DNA from: Streptomyces panaciradicis
GTDB taxonomy: Bacteria; Actinomycetota; Actinomycetes; Streptomycetales; Streptomycetaceae
Length of the DNA stretch: 64,000 nucleotides
Assembly (NCBI RefSeq): GCF_023516615.1
Contig: NZ_JAMGBF010000036.1
Span: 1 to 64,000 of the forward strand
Direction of reading: 5' to 3'
Shown: piece by piece, positions 1 to 8,857 of the stretch
How the letters are laid out: each line of letters begins with the position of its first letter
Position numbering within the stretch: the first letter of the stretch is position 1
Notes under the pieces: model-generated
Database searches by the model: none
Told to the model about the DNA's origin: nothing
What the model saw: only the letters and a program-made list of their open reading frames with translations
Position numbers and translations under genes: made by a program

Positions 1-1
1 C

Positions 2-472
<471 letters not shown>

Positions 473-608
473 GCACCGCCGCGGGGAGGTCCGGACGTCG
501 CCACCGCGTCGCAAGGTGCCGGTCACCCGCCCGACACCCGATGTTCGGTGTCCGCCAGACGGACCGCGGCGGCGGACGGCACTGGGTGCCGGATACGGTG
601 GGTACACC

Positions 609-1838
609 ATGAGCGCTTCGCAGACCTCGCCCTCCGACGTGGCCCCTGACGCCCCCACTCTCCTCGTCAAGATCTTCGGCAAGGACAGGCCGGGCATCAC
701 GGCCGGACTCTTCGACACCCTCGCCGCCTACTCCGTCGACGTGGTCGACATCGAGCAGGTCGTCACCCGTGGCCGTCTCACGCTCTGCGCGCTCGTGACG
801 CAGCCGGTGGCCGCCGGACTCGAGGGCGACCTGCGGGCGACCGTCCACAGCTGGGCGGAGTCGATGAAGATGCAGGCGGAGATCATCTCCGGCCACGGCG
901 ACAACCGTCCCCGCGGTCTGGGCCGCTCCCTGGTCACCGTCCTCGGTCATCCGCTCACGGCGGAGGCGACCGCCCGGATCGCGGCGAAGATCGCCCACGC
1001 CGGCGGCAACATCGACCGTATCTTCCGGCTCGCCAAGTACCCGGTCACGGCCGTCGAGTTCGCGGTCTCCGGCGTCGAGACCGGACCGCTGCGCACGGCC
1101 CTGGTGACGGACGCGGCGGCACTGGGTGTCGACGTGGCGGTCGTCGCCGCGGGGCTGCACCGGCGGGCGCAGCGGCTCGTCGTCATGGACGTCGACTCCA
1201 CCCTCATCCAGGACGAGGTGATCGAGCTCTTCGCCGCGCACGCGGGCTGCGAGGACAAGGTCGCCGAGGTCACCGCGGCCGCGATGCGCGGGGAGCTGGA
1301 CTTCGAGCAGTCGCTGCACGCGCGCGTGGCGCTGCTGGAGGGCCTGGACGCGTCGGTCGTCGACAAGGTGCGCAGCGAGGTGCGGCTGACACCGGGTGCC
1401 CGGACGCTGATCCGCACGCTGAAGCGGCTGGGCTACCAGGTGGGTGTGGTCTCCGGCGGCTTCACCCAGGTCACCGACGATCTCAAGGAGCGGCTCGGGC
1501 TGGACTTCGCCCAGGCCAACACGCTGGAGATCGTCGACGGGCGGCTGACCGGCCGGGTCACCGGCGAGATCGTGGACCGCGCGGGCAAGGCGCGGCTGCT
1601 GCGCCGGTTCGCCGCTGAGGCGGGCGTGCCGCTCGCCCAGACCGTGGCGATCGGTGACGGCGCCAACGACCTGGACATGCTGAACGCGGCCGGTCTCGGG
1701 GTCGCCTTCAACGCCAAGCCGGTCGTCCGGGAGGCGGCGCACACCGCGGTGAACGTGCCGTTCCTGGACACCGTCCTGTATCTGCTGGGCGTCACCCGCG
1801 AGGAGGTCGAGGCCGCGGACACCCAGGACGACCGGTAG
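609..1838 (+). CDS. serB: Phosphoserine phosphatase SerB with N-terminal ACT-like region
   Basis: A 409-residue protein that hydrolyses O-phosphoserine to serine, the last step of serine synthesis. The first ~180 residues form an ACT-type regulatory region (LLVKIFGKDRPGIT near residue 20), as in actinobacterial SerB. The rest is a HAD phosphatase: the DVDST motif places the nucleophile and general acid at Asp194 and Asp196, and GDGAND near residue 349 binds Mg. The ATG at 609 was chosen because it starts just before the ACT domain; the frame is open upstream but only with out-of-character sequence. It is followed by a strong bidirectional hairpin and convergent with the SixA-like gene. Confidence 0.93.
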   Translation: MSASQTSPSDVAPDAPTLLVKIFGKDRPGITAGLFDTLAAYSVDVVDIEQVVTRGRLTLCALVTQPVAAGLEGDLRATVHSWAESMKMQAEIISGHGDNRPRGLGRSLVTVLGHPLTAEATARIAAKIAHAGGNIDRIFRLAKYPVTAVEFAVSGVETGPLRTALVTDAAALGVDVAVVAAGLHRRAQRLVVMDVDSTLIQDEVIELFAAHAGCEDKVAEVTAAAMRGELDFEQSLHARVALLEGLDASVVDKVRSEVRLTPGARTLIRTLKRLGYQVGVVSGGFTQVTDDLKERLGLDFAQANTLEIVDGRLTGRVTGEIVDRAGKARLLRRFAAEAGVPLAQTVAIGDGANDLDMLNAAGLGVAFNAKPVVREAAHTAVNVPFLDTVLYLLGVTREEVEAADTQDDR

Positions 1839-1870
1839 CCGGCCGGCGCGCGGACCACGCCTCACGCCGT

Positions 1871-1917
1871 ACGCCCGAGGGGCCCGGCACCACCATGGTG
1901 CCGGGCCCCTCGGGCGT
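1871..1917. terminator. Bidirectional terminator between serB and the SixA-like gene
   Basis: A perfect 22-bp stem with a 3-nt loop (1871-1892 pairs with 1896-1917) and no T tract, the usual Streptomyces form. It can end both convergent transcripts. Confidence 0.9.
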
Positions 1918-1929
1918 CCGCGCGGGGTG

Positions 1930-2448
1930 TCACTCGCTGGGCGCCCAGTAGTCGGTGAGGGTGGCCACGGCCGGCTCCAGGGATTTCCAGGAACCGTCGA
2001 AGGTCAGGACGGCGAAGGCGGCGGCCGGGAAGCCTCGGCCGTTCATCCGCTCGCGGGCGTCGCCCTCGGCCGAGCCGGCCAGGATGTCGGCGAGGCCCTG
2101 CACGCCCGGGTTGTGACCGATCAGGATGACGTTCTGGGCGTCGTCCGGGGTCTCGTTCAGCAGGGCGATCAGCTCGCCGGGCGAGGCCTCGTAGATCCGC
2201 TCCTCATAGACGGTTTTCGGCCGGTGCGGGAACTCGTGGACGGCGAGTTTCCAGGTCTCCCGGGTCCGGGTCGCGGTGGAGCACAGGGCCAGGTCGAAGG
2301 TGACGGCGGAGTCGGCCAGCTTGCGTCCGGCGACTGCGGCGTCCATGCGTCCCCGCTCGGCGAGGGGGCGCTCGTGATCGGTCACCTGGGGCCAGTCGGC
2401 TTTCGCATGCCGGAAGAGGACGATCCTGCGGGGTTCTGCGACGCTCAT
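1930..2448 (-). CDS. SixA-type histidine phosphatase family protein
   Basis: A 172-residue single-domain histidine phosphatase of the SixA branch. The RHG-type motif appears as LFRHAKADWP near the N terminus with the phospho-accepting His, and the second catalytic region is IGHNPGVQ near residue 115. SixA proteins remove phosphate from phosphohistidine, but the substrate here cannot be deduced. The ATG at 2448 follows a GGGTGG ribosome site. It is transcribed toward serB and downstream of a small membrane-protein gene on the same strand. Confidence 0.85.
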   Translation of the reverse strand: MSVAEPRRIVLFRHAKADWPQVTDHERPLAERGRMDAAVAGRKLADSAVTFDLALCSTATRTRETWKLAVHEFPHRPKTVYEERIYEASPGELIALLNETPDDAQNVILIGHNPGVQGLADILAGSAEGDARERMNGRGFPAAAFAVLTFDGSWKSLEPAVATLTDYWAPSE

Positions 2449-2513
2449 GCCACCCAGCTTCGCATGAAACAGGCCAACGGGCGCAGGGAGTTGACCGGCG
2501 GCTTCGGGCGTGC

Positions 2514-2720
2514 TCAGCGGGCCATGAGCTGCTGCACGCGCTCGAAGAGGTGCGTGATCGCCGGGTCGCCGGCCGCCGCCTGCGCGTCCGTCGGGTTCAG
2601 CATGAGCGCCAGCAGCACGATGAAGGCGAGGGTGGGCAGGGCGAGGGCCCACCAGGGCAGCCGGATGTCGACGCGGCCCGTGGTCGCCGCGTGGGGCCGG
2701 GTGTGCGACTGGGCCGACAT
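2514..2720 (-). CDS. Small single-pass membrane protein, conserved hypothetical
   Basis: A 68-residue protein with a polar N terminus, one hydrophobic helix (about residues 22-43, LPWWALALPTLAFIV) and a soluble C-terminal tail. No known domain. The ATG at 2720 has an excellent GGAGGA site seven bases upstream, which is the main reason to call it real. It lies 65 bases upstream of the SixA-like gene and may be cotranscribed. Function unknown. Confidence 0.7.
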   Translation of the reverse strand: MSAQSHTRPHAATTGRVDIRLPWWALALPTLAFIVLLALMLNPTDAQAAAGDPAITHLFERVQQLMAR

Positions 2721-2841
2721 GGGTTCCTCCGTGGGTCTTCGGGCCGGTGGTCCGCCGGTCGCGGCCACACTTCGAAGGTACGGAGCCGGGCGCCCTCAAC
2801 CCATCCGGAGATCCACCCAGTTGACCCTGACACTCACCCCC

Positions 2842-2886
2842 TAGGGGATGGTGGGGCTAGCACCACCATGGCCCCCGCAGGGGGTG
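2842..2886. terminator. Hairpin region downstream of the 38-residue membrane protein gene
   Basis: A 7-bp inverted repeat ATGGTGG/CCACCAT (2848-2854 with 2863-2869) sits inside further G-run/C-run complementarity (GGGG before, CCCC after). It lies between two same-strand genes and probably ends the upstream transcript. Confidence 0.5.
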
Positions 2887-3003
2887 TCAGGGGGAGGCGA
2901 GCGTCGCGATGACGGCGATGATCACGAAGATGGCGAAGAACGCGCCGAAGACGATCAGCATCTTCTTCTGGCCGTTCTGGGGGTTCGGATCGAGCACTGG
3001 CAT
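2887..3003 (-). CDS. 38-residue membrane microprotein
   Basis: ATG at 3003 to TGA at 2887 encodes 38 residues: a 14-residue polar head beginning MPVLDPNPQNGQKK, then a continuous hydrophobic helix of about 22 residues ending SP. The layout is typical of single-pass microproteins. The ribosome site is weak (GGGAGGGG about 17 bases upstream). Its place between the MFS gene and other small membrane-protein genes, with a hairpin directly downstream, supports it. Conserved small proteins of this type occur near fabG-fabI in streptomycetes as I recall; function unknown. Confidence 0.6.
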   Translation of the reverse strand: MPVLDPNPQNGQKKMLIVFGAFFAIFVIIAVIATLASP

Positions 3004-3051
3004 ACGGCAAGTCTCGCACCCCTCCCCCGCCCGGGGGCCGCCGGGGTGAGG

Positions 3052-4356
3052 TCAGCGGGCCGCCTCGTCCTCGACCGTGCGGTTCCGGCCCGCCAGCACG
3101 CCGACCACCATCTGCGGGATCATCAGCGCGGACATGAGGGCGATCGGCAGGCCCCAGCCGCCGCTGTGCTGGTAGAGCACGCCCACCAGCAGCGGGCCGG
3201 GGATGGAGATCAGATACCCGGTGCTCTGCGCGAAGGCCGACAGCTGGGCGACGCCGGCGCCGGTCCTGGCCCGCATGCCGACCATGGTCAGGGCGAGCGG
3301 GAAGGCGCAGTTGGAGACGCCGAGCAGCAGGGCCCAGGCCCAGGCGCCGCCGGCCGGCGCGAGGTAGAGGCCGGCGTATCCGGCCAGTCCGCAGACGCCG
3401 AGCGCGAGCACGATCGGGCCCTGGTGCGGCAGCCGGGTGGCGACGCGCGGGATGACGAAGGCGAGCGGCACGCCCATCACCATGGTGACCGCCAGCAGCA
3501 GTCCCGCGGTGCCGGCGGACACGCCCGCGTCCCGGAAGATCTGCGCCATCCAGCCCATGGTGATGTAGGCGGCGGTGGCCTGGAGGCCGAAGAAGACGGC
3601 GAGGGCCCAGGCGGTACGGCTGCGGGTGATGCGCAGCGCGGGCGCCGCGTCGTGGGCGGAGCGCTCCCGCACGCGCCCTTCTTCCCGCGTCGCCGGCTCC
3701 TCGGCGGGGGTCGCCTCCCGGCGCCGTACGAACGGGATCCACGGCAGTACGGCCGCCCCGGCGAGCGCCGCCCACACCGCGAGGCCGGTCCGCCAGGAGC
3801 CGCCCAGGGCGTCGGTCATGGGGACGGTGATCGCGGCGGCGGACGCGGTGCCCAGGGCGAGGGCCATGGAGTACAGGCCGGTCATGGAGCCGACCCGGTC
3901 GGGGAACCAGCGCTTGACGATGACCGGCATCAGGACGTTGCTGACGGCGATGCCCATGAGGGCGAGCGCGCTGGCGGCCAGGAAGCCCGCCGTGCCGCCC
4001 GCGTACGGGCGTATCAGCAGGCCGGCGGTGATGGCGAGCATGCCCGCGCACACCACTGCGGCGAGGCCGAAGCGGCGGGCCAGGCGCGCGGCCATGACGC
4101 CGAAGACGGCGAAGCAGAGCGGGGGCACGGAGGTGAGCAGTCCGGCGACGCTGCCGCTCATGCCCAGCCCGTCGCGGACCTCCTTCAGGAGCGCGCCGAG
4201 GCTGGTGATGGCGGGGCGGAGGTTCAGCGCGGTCAGCACGATGCCGATCAGGAGCAGTCGTGTCGTCCACGCGTGCGTGGCGGGTCGCGGTGGCTCCTGG
4301 GCGGCCGGGCCGCGAACCGCCGTGGACGTCGTCGTGCTGGTTTCCTCACGTGCCAT
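3052..4356 (-). CDS. MFS transporter, CynX/NimT-like family
   Basis: A 434-residue membrane protein with about 12 hydrophobic segments. The opening transmembrane stretch contains NLRPAITSLGALL, typical of the CynX/NimT (cyanate or nitroimidazole exporter) branch of the major facilitator superfamily. A hydrophilic central loop lies near residue 215. The substrate is unknown. I take the ATG at 4356 because a good -10 (TATGAT on the minus strand, 4364-4369) puts the transcription start on or next to that codon, making the mRNA leaderless; upstream ATGs at 4365 and 4368 would lie within the promoter. Divergent to a FadR-type regulator that probably controls it. Confidence 0.85.
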   Translation of the reverse strand: MAREETSTTTSTAVRGPAAQEPPRPATHAWTTRLLLIGIVLTALNLRPAITSLGALLKEVRDGLGMSGSVAGLLTSVPPLCFAVFGVMAARLARRFGLAAVVCAGMLAITAGLLIRPYAGGTAGFLAASALALMGIAVSNVLMPVIVKRWFPDRVGSMTGLYSMALALGTASAAAITVPMTDALGGSWRTGLAVWAALAGAAVLPWIPFVRRREATPAEEPATREEGRVRERSAHDAAPALRITRSRTAWALAVFFGLQATAAYITMGWMAQIFRDAGVSAGTAGLLLAVTMVMGVPLAFVIPRVATRLPHQGPIVLALGVCGLAGYAGLYLAPAGGAWAWALLLGVSNCAFPLALTMVGMRARTGAGVAQLSAFAQSTGYLISIPGPLLVGVLYQHSGGWGLPIALMSALMIPQMVVGVLAGRNRTVEDEAAR

Positions 4357-4363
4357 GAGACCC

Positions 4364-4394
4364 ATCATAGAATCATGGGATGATTGGTTGTCCA
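4364..4394 (-). promoter_or_regulatory. Promoter of the MFS gene with an operator palindrome in its spacer
   Basis: On the minus strand, TGGACA (4389-4394) and TATGAT (4364-4369) form a -35/-10 pair with a 19-bp spacer. The spacer contains a perfect inverted repeat, AATCAT-GGG-ATGATT as read on the plus strand (4371-4385). Binding there would block the polymerase. The divergent FadR-type protein is the obvious candidate ligand. Confidence 0.55.
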
Positions 4395-4438
4395 TGCCCG
4401 GGTCCGCCGTACCCGGCCGCCGCGTGCGAAGGTGTGCC

Positions 4439-5128
4439 ATGCCCCTGAGCCATCCCCGTCGTTCGGCCCTGTCCGAGCAGGTCATCGCCGCGCTGCGGAA
4501 CCAGATCACCTCCGGCGAGTGGCCGGTGGGCTCGCGCATCCCGACGGAGCCGGAGCTGGTCGAGCAGCTCGGCGTCGCCCGCAACACGGTCCGCGAGGCC
4601 GTCCGCGCCCTCGCGCACAACGGCCTGCTGGACATCCGCCAGGGCTCGGGGACCTACGTCGTCGCCACCAGCGAGCTGGCCGGCGTGATGCACCGCCGGT
4701 TCGCCGACGCCGACCCCCGGCACATCGCCGAGCTGCGCTCCACGCTGGAGTCCTCCGCGGCGCGGCTGGCCGCCCGGCGGCGCACGGAGAAGGACCTCAA
4801 GCAGCTCGACGCGCTGCTGGTGCGGCGCGAGGAGGCGTGGGCGTCGGGCGACACGGAGGCGTTCGTGACGGCCGACTCCACCTTCCACCTCGCGGTGGTC
4901 TCCGCGTCCCACAACGACGTGATGACCGAGATGTACGCCGACCTCGGCGAGGTGCTGCGGGACTGGCTGCGCGAGGACGTCGGCGAGGAGCTGACGCCGG
5001 AGACGTACATGGACCACACGCGGCTGGTCGACGCGATCCGCGCGGGCGACGCCGAGGCGGCGGGCACGGAGGCGGCGAGCTATCCGTTCCTGTGCCGTCC
5101 CGGGCGGTTCAGCCCTTCTGGTGACTGA
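4439..5128 (+). CDS. GntR/FadR-family transcriptional regulator
   Basis: A 229-residue regulator. The N-terminal winged helix (about residues 10-75) contains the GntR hallmarks IPTEPELVEQLGVARNTVREA and LLDIRQGSGTYV. The C-terminal half is an FCD-type all-helical effector domain with the metal- or ligand-binding pattern D...H (STFHLAVVSASHN) and a later H. The ATG at 4439 has AAGGTG six bases upstream; an in-frame ATG at 4394 is possible. It is divergent from the MFS exporter and probably represses it through the palindrome in the shared promoter region. Its last 20 bases overlap the 3' end of the convergent secreted-protein gene. Confidence 0.88.
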   Translation: MPLSHPRRSALSEQVIAALRNQITSGEWPVGSRIPTEPELVEQLGVARNTVREAVRALAHNGLLDIRQGSGTYVVATSELAGVMHRRFADADPRHIAELRSTLESSAARLAARRRTEKDLKQLDALLVRREEAWASGDTEAFVTADSTFHLAVVSASHNDVMTEMYADLGEVLRDWLREDVGEELTPETYMDHTRLVDAIRAGDAEAAGTEAASYPFLCRPGRFSPSGD

Positions 5129-5450
5129 CCCACGCCGTGCGCACGTCCTCCCAGCAGCGCCCGGTGAGCCGTACGGTCAGCGCCGGCGGGACGTCGACGA
5201 GGGTGCCGTCGCTGTCGATGTCCCACCACTGGTCGCACTCGATGTGCAGGCTGACGCGGTCGGTCTCGGGATAGGGGTTGTGGCAGTAGGCGGTCACATG
5301 GGAGCCGGTGACCCTGGTGCGGCACTCGGCCCCGAAGGGCTCGGCGGAGGCGGCTCTCGGCACGCGCGCGTGCGGCACCGCCTCGAACGGCAGGGACATC
5401 ACGAGAGCGACGGCGGCGGTCACTGAGGCCAGGCTGCGGGACAGGCGCAC
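5109..5450 (-). CDS. Secreted small protein with four cysteines
   Basis: A 113-residue product starting at GTG 5450, eight bases after a perfect AGGAGG. Residues 1 to about 35 form a Sec signal peptide (basic start RLSRS, then a hydrophobic core). The mature part has four cysteines (ECRT, AYCHN, IECDQW, GRCWE), suggesting two disulfides, and no domain I recognise. It overlaps the end of the convergent FadR-type gene by 20 bp. Function unknown. Confidence 0.75.
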   Translation of the reverse strand: MRLSRSLASVTAAVALVMSLPFEAVPHARVPRAASAEPFGAECRTRVTGSHVTAYCHNPYPETDRVSLHIECDQWWDIDSDGTLVDVPPALTVRLTGRCWEDVRTAWVSHQKG

Positions 5451-5555
5451 AACGGGGACCTCCTCGGCCGGGCTGGGGAGGGAGCGTGTGGTGAACGCCC
5501 CTCCAGCGTGCCCGGTCACCGGCCGCCGGCGCCCGGCCGGATAGGCCGAACGGGC

Positions 5556-5587
5556 GACGCCCCGCTGCCTTGCGGAAGCGGGGCGTC
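5556..5587. terminator. Terminator downstream of fabI
   Basis: An 11-bp stem (5556-5566 with 5577-5587) with a 10-nt loop lies 16 bases beyond the fabI stop codon. Confidence 0.85.
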
Positions 5588-5603
5588 GAGAGAACGCGGG
5601 CGG

Positions 5604-6371
5604 TCAGGCGCCGATGGCGTGCAGACCGCCGTCCACGTGGATGATCTCGCCGGTCGTCTTCGGGAACCAGTCGCTCAGCAGGGCGACGATGCCCTTGCCG
5701 GCCGGCTCCGGGTCCTTCAGGTCCCACTCCAGCGGGGAACGGCTGTCCCAGACGGCGGCCAGGTCGCTGAAGCCCGGGATGGACTTGGCGGCCATGGAGC
5801 CGATCGGGCCCGCGGAGATCAGGTTGCAGCGGATGTTCTGCTTGCCCAGGTCGCGGGCGATGTAGCGGCTGGTGGCCTCCAGGGCGGCCTTCGCCGGGCC
5901 CATCCAGTCGTACTGCGGCCACGCGTACTGCGCGTCGAAGGTCAGGCCGACGACCGAGCCGCCGTTCTGCATCAGCGGCAGGCAGGCCATGGTCAGCGAC
6001 TTCAGGGAGTACGCCGAGACGTGCATGGCCGTGGCGACCGACTCGAACGGCGTGTTGAGGAAGTTGCCGCCGAGCGCGTCCTGCGGCGCGAAGCCGACGG
6101 AGTGCACGACGCCGTCGAGGCCGCCGAGCTCCTCGCCGACCACGTCGGCCAGACGGCCCAGGTGCTCGTCGTTGGTGACGTCGAGCTCGATGACCTTGGT
6201 GGGCTTGGGGAGCTTCCTGGCGATGCGCTCGGTCAGCGTGGGCCGCGGGAACGCGGTCAGGATGATCTCGGCGCCCTGCTCCTGGGCCAGCTTGGCGGCG
6301 TGGAAGGCGATGGAGGACTCCATCAGCACACCGGTGATCAGGACGCGCTTGCCCTCGAGGATTCCGCTCAT
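5604..6371 (-). CDS. fabI: NADH-dependent enoyl-ACP reductase FabI/InhA
   Basis: A 255-residue reductase that reduces trans-2-enoyl-ACP in the type II fatty acid cycle. It starts MSGILEGKRVLITG, with the atypical enoyl-reductase cofactor loop. The catalytic Tyr-x6-Lys pattern of this family is present as YDWMGPAK (Tyr154, Lys161), and the typical FDAQYAWPQYDW segment resembles mycobacterial InhA. It lies five bases after fabG on the same strand, so the two form an operon for the two reductive steps. A terminator hairpin follows. Confidence 0.95.
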   Translation of the reverse strand: MSGILEGKRVLITGVLMESSIAFHAAKLAQEQGAEIILTAFPRPTLTERIARKLPKPTKVIELDVTNDEHLGRLADVVGEELGGLDGVVHSVGFAPQDALGGNFLNTPFESVATAMHVSAYSLKSLTMACLPLMQNGGSVVGLTFDAQYAWPQYDWMGPAKAALEATSRYIARDLGKQNIRCNLISAGPIGSMAAKSIPGFSDLAAVWDSRSPLEWDLKDPEPAGKGIVALLSDWFPKTTGEIIHVDGGLHAIGA

Positions 6372-6376
6372 GGTGT

Positions 6377-7081
6377 TCAGTGACCCATTCCCAGTCCGCC
6401 GTCAACGGGGATGACGGCTCCAGTGATGTACGAGGCGTCGTCCGAGGCGAGGAACCGCACCGTCGCGGCGACCTCCTCGGGCTGTGCGTAACGGCCGAGC
6501 GGCACCTGGGACACGATGTTCTCGCGCTGCTCGTCGGTGAGCGCCTTGGTCATGTCGGTGTCGACGAAGCCGGGCGCGACGACGTTGAAGGTGATGTTGC
6601 GCGAGCCCAGCTCACGGGCGAGGGAGCGCGCGAAGCCGACCAGTCCGGCCTTGGAGGCGGCGTAGTTGGCCTGGCCGGGGCCGCCGAACAGGCCGACGAC
6701 CGAGGAGATCAGGACCACGCGGCCCTTCTTGGCGCGCAGCATGGCGCGGTTGGCCCGCTTGACCACGCGGAAGGTGCCGGTGAGGTTGGTGTCGAGGACG
6801 GACGTGAAGTCCTCCTCCGACATGCGCATCAGGAGCTGGTCCTTGGTGATGCCGGCGTTGGCGATCAGGACCTCGACGGGGCCGTGGGCGTCCTCGATCT
6901 CCTTGTAGGCCTGCTCCACCTGCTCGGTGTCGGTGATGTCGCACTTGACGGCCAGGAAGCCGGCCGGCGGCTCACCCGAACGGTATGTGATCGCGACCTT
7001 GTCGCCGGCATCGGCGAACGCGCGGGCGATGGCGAGGCCGATGCCCCGGTTGCCTCCGGTGACGAGAACCGAGCGGCTCAA
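6377..7081 (-). CDS. fabG: 3-oxoacyl-ACP reductase FabG
   Basis: A 234-residue classical short-chain dehydrogenase that reduces 3-oxoacyl-ACP. Cofactor motif TGGNRGIG is near residue 8 and the catalytic YAASK has Tyr140 and Lys144. The TTG at 7081 was chosen because it gives the canonical SRSVLVTGG N terminus and lies behind AAGGGTGA; upstream sequence in the frame is not protein-like. First gene of the fabG-fabI operon; the ~250-bp region to divergent tldD holds the promoters of both. Confidence 0.93.
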   Translation of the reverse strand: MSRSVLVTGGNRGIGLAIARAFADAGDKVAITYRSGEPPAGFLAVKCDITDTEQVEQAYKEIEDAHGPVEVLIANAGITKDQLLMRMSEEDFTSVLDTNLTGTFRVVKRANRAMLRAKKGRVVLISSVVGLFGGPGQANYAASKAGLVGFARSLARELGSRNITFNVVAPGFVDTDMTKALTDEQRENIVSQVPLGRYAQPEEVAATVRFLASDDASYITGAVIPVDGGLGMGH

Positions 7082-7333
7082 CGGATCACCCTTTCGATAG
7101 GGGTCTGACACATCCGCCCGGACAGCTGGACGACAGGCGGCTTCCCTCGAAAACCTATCGGGCCGGGCCCTCCCGCGGACAATCGGGCACCGACAGTGGC
7201 TCGGGGGACTCGCTGTCGGGTCCCTACAGAAAGTCGCCGGGCACGCCCGCAAACGTGTGGTCCGCCACCCGGTCGTCGCGACATGATCGGGGGCAACCGC
7301 CGGTCACTGTCGGGTCAACAGGAAGAGACGCAG

Positions 7334-8857
7334 GTGCCTCATACCATCGACGAAGCCTTCACGGCACTCCCGCTACGCGCCCTCGCGGACGCCGCGCTCG
7401 CCCGCGCGCGTGCGCTGGGAGCCGAGCACGCGGACTTCCGCCTGGAACGGGTGCGCAGCGCTTCCTGGCGCCTGCGGGACGCCAAGCCCGCCGGGTCGTC
7501 GGACACCACCGACCTCGGGTACGCGGTGCGCGTCGTGCACGGCGGTACCTGGGGCTTCGCCTCGGGCGTCGACCTGACCCTGGACGCCGCGGCCAAGGTC
7601 GCCTCGCAGGCGGTGGCGATGGCGAAGCTGTCCGCTCAGGTGATCAAGGCCGCGGGTTCCGACGAGAGGGTGGAGCTCGCCGACGAGCCCGTGCACGCCG
7701 ACCGGACGTGGGTGTCGTCGTACGAGATCGACCCGTTCTCGGTGCCGGACAAGGAGAAGTCGGCGCTGCTGGCCGACTGGAGCGCGCGGCTGCTCGCCGC
7801 GAACGGCGTCAACCACGTCGACGCCTCCCTGCTCACCGTGCACGAGAACAAGTTCTACGCCGACACGGCCGGGACCGCGACGACGCAGCAGCGCGTCCGG
7901 CTGCACCCGTCCCTGACGGCCGTGTCGGTCGACGAGTCGAGCGGCGAGTTCGACTCGATGCGGACCGTCGCGCCGCCCGTCGGACGGGGCTGGGAGTACC
8001 TGACCGGCACCGGCTGGGACTGGGACGGGGAATTGGAGCAGATTCCGGAGCTGCTCGCCGAGAAGATGCGGGCGCCGAGCGTCGAGGCGGGCCTGTACGA
8101 CCTGGTCGTCGACCCGTCCAACCTGTGGCTGACCATCCACGAGTCCATCGGCCACGCCACCGAGCTGGACCGCGCGCTCGGCTACGAGGCCGCCTACGCC
8201 GGCACCTCCTTCGCCACCTTCGACCAGCTCGGCAAGCTGCGCTACGGCTCCGAGCTGATGAACGTCACCGGCGACCGCACCGCCGAGCACGGTCTCGCGA
8301 CGATCGGCTACGACGACGAGGGCGTCGAGGGCCAGTCCTGGGACCTGGTCAAGGACGGCACGCTCGTCGGCTACCAGCTCGACCGCCGCATCGCGAAGCT
8401 GACGGGCTTCGAGCGCTCCAACGGCTGCGCCTTCGCGGACTCCCCCGCACACGTGCCCGTGCAGCGCATGGCCAACGTCTCGCTCCAGCCGGACCCGGCC
8501 GGGATGTCCACGGAGGACCTGATCGGCGGGGTCGACCGCGGGATCTACGTCGTCGGGGACCGCTCCTGGTCCATCGACATGCAGCGCTACAACTTCCAGT
8601 TCACCGGCCAGCGGTTCTTCCGGATCGAGAACGGGCGGATCACCGGGCAGCTGCGGGACGTCGCCTACCAGGCGACGACCACCGACTTCTGGGGCTCGAT
8701 GGCCGCGGTGGGCGGCCCGCAGACCTATGTCCTGGGCGGCGCCTTCAACTGCGGCAAGGCCCAGCCGGGCCAGGTCGCCGCCGTCTCCCACGGCTGCCCC
8801 TCGGCGCTCTTCCGGGGCGTCAACATCCTCAACACCACGCAGGAGGCCGGTCGATGA
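7334..8857 (+). CDS. tldD: TldD family metalloprotease subunit
   Basis: A 507-residue member of the TldD/PmbA family carrying the zinc-protease motif HESIGH (HExxxH, His269 and His274), which marks it as the catalytic partner. With TldE it forms a heterodimeric protease that trims unfolded or modified peptides, including peptide natural products in some bacteria. The GTG at 7334 follows AGGAAGAG and matches the family N terminus. It overlaps tldE by four bases (ATGA), so translation is coupled. Confidence 0.92.
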   Translation: MPHTIDEAFTALPLRALADAALARARALGAEHADFRLERVRSASWRLRDAKPAGSSDTTDLGYAVRVVHGGTWGFASGVDLTLDAAAKVASQAVAMAKLSAQVIKAAGSDERVELADEPVHADRTWVSSYEIDPFSVPDKEKSALLADWSARLLAANGVNHVDASLLTVHENKFYADTAGTATTQQRVRLHPSLTAVSVDESSGEFDSMRTVAPPVGRGWEYLTGTGWDWDGELEQIPELLAEKMRAPSVEAGLYDLVVDPSNLWLTIHESIGHATELDRALGYEAAYAGTSFATFDQLGKLRYGSELMNVTGDRTAEHGLATIGYDDEGVEGQSWDLVKDGTLVGYQLDRRIAKLTGFERSNGCAFADSPAHVPVQRMANVSLQPDPAGMSTEDLIGGVDRGIYVVGDRSWSIDMQRYNFQFTGQRFFRIENGRITGQLRDVAYQATTTDFWGSMAAVGGPQTYVLGGAFNCGKAQPGQVAAVSHGCPSALFRGVNILNTTQEAGR

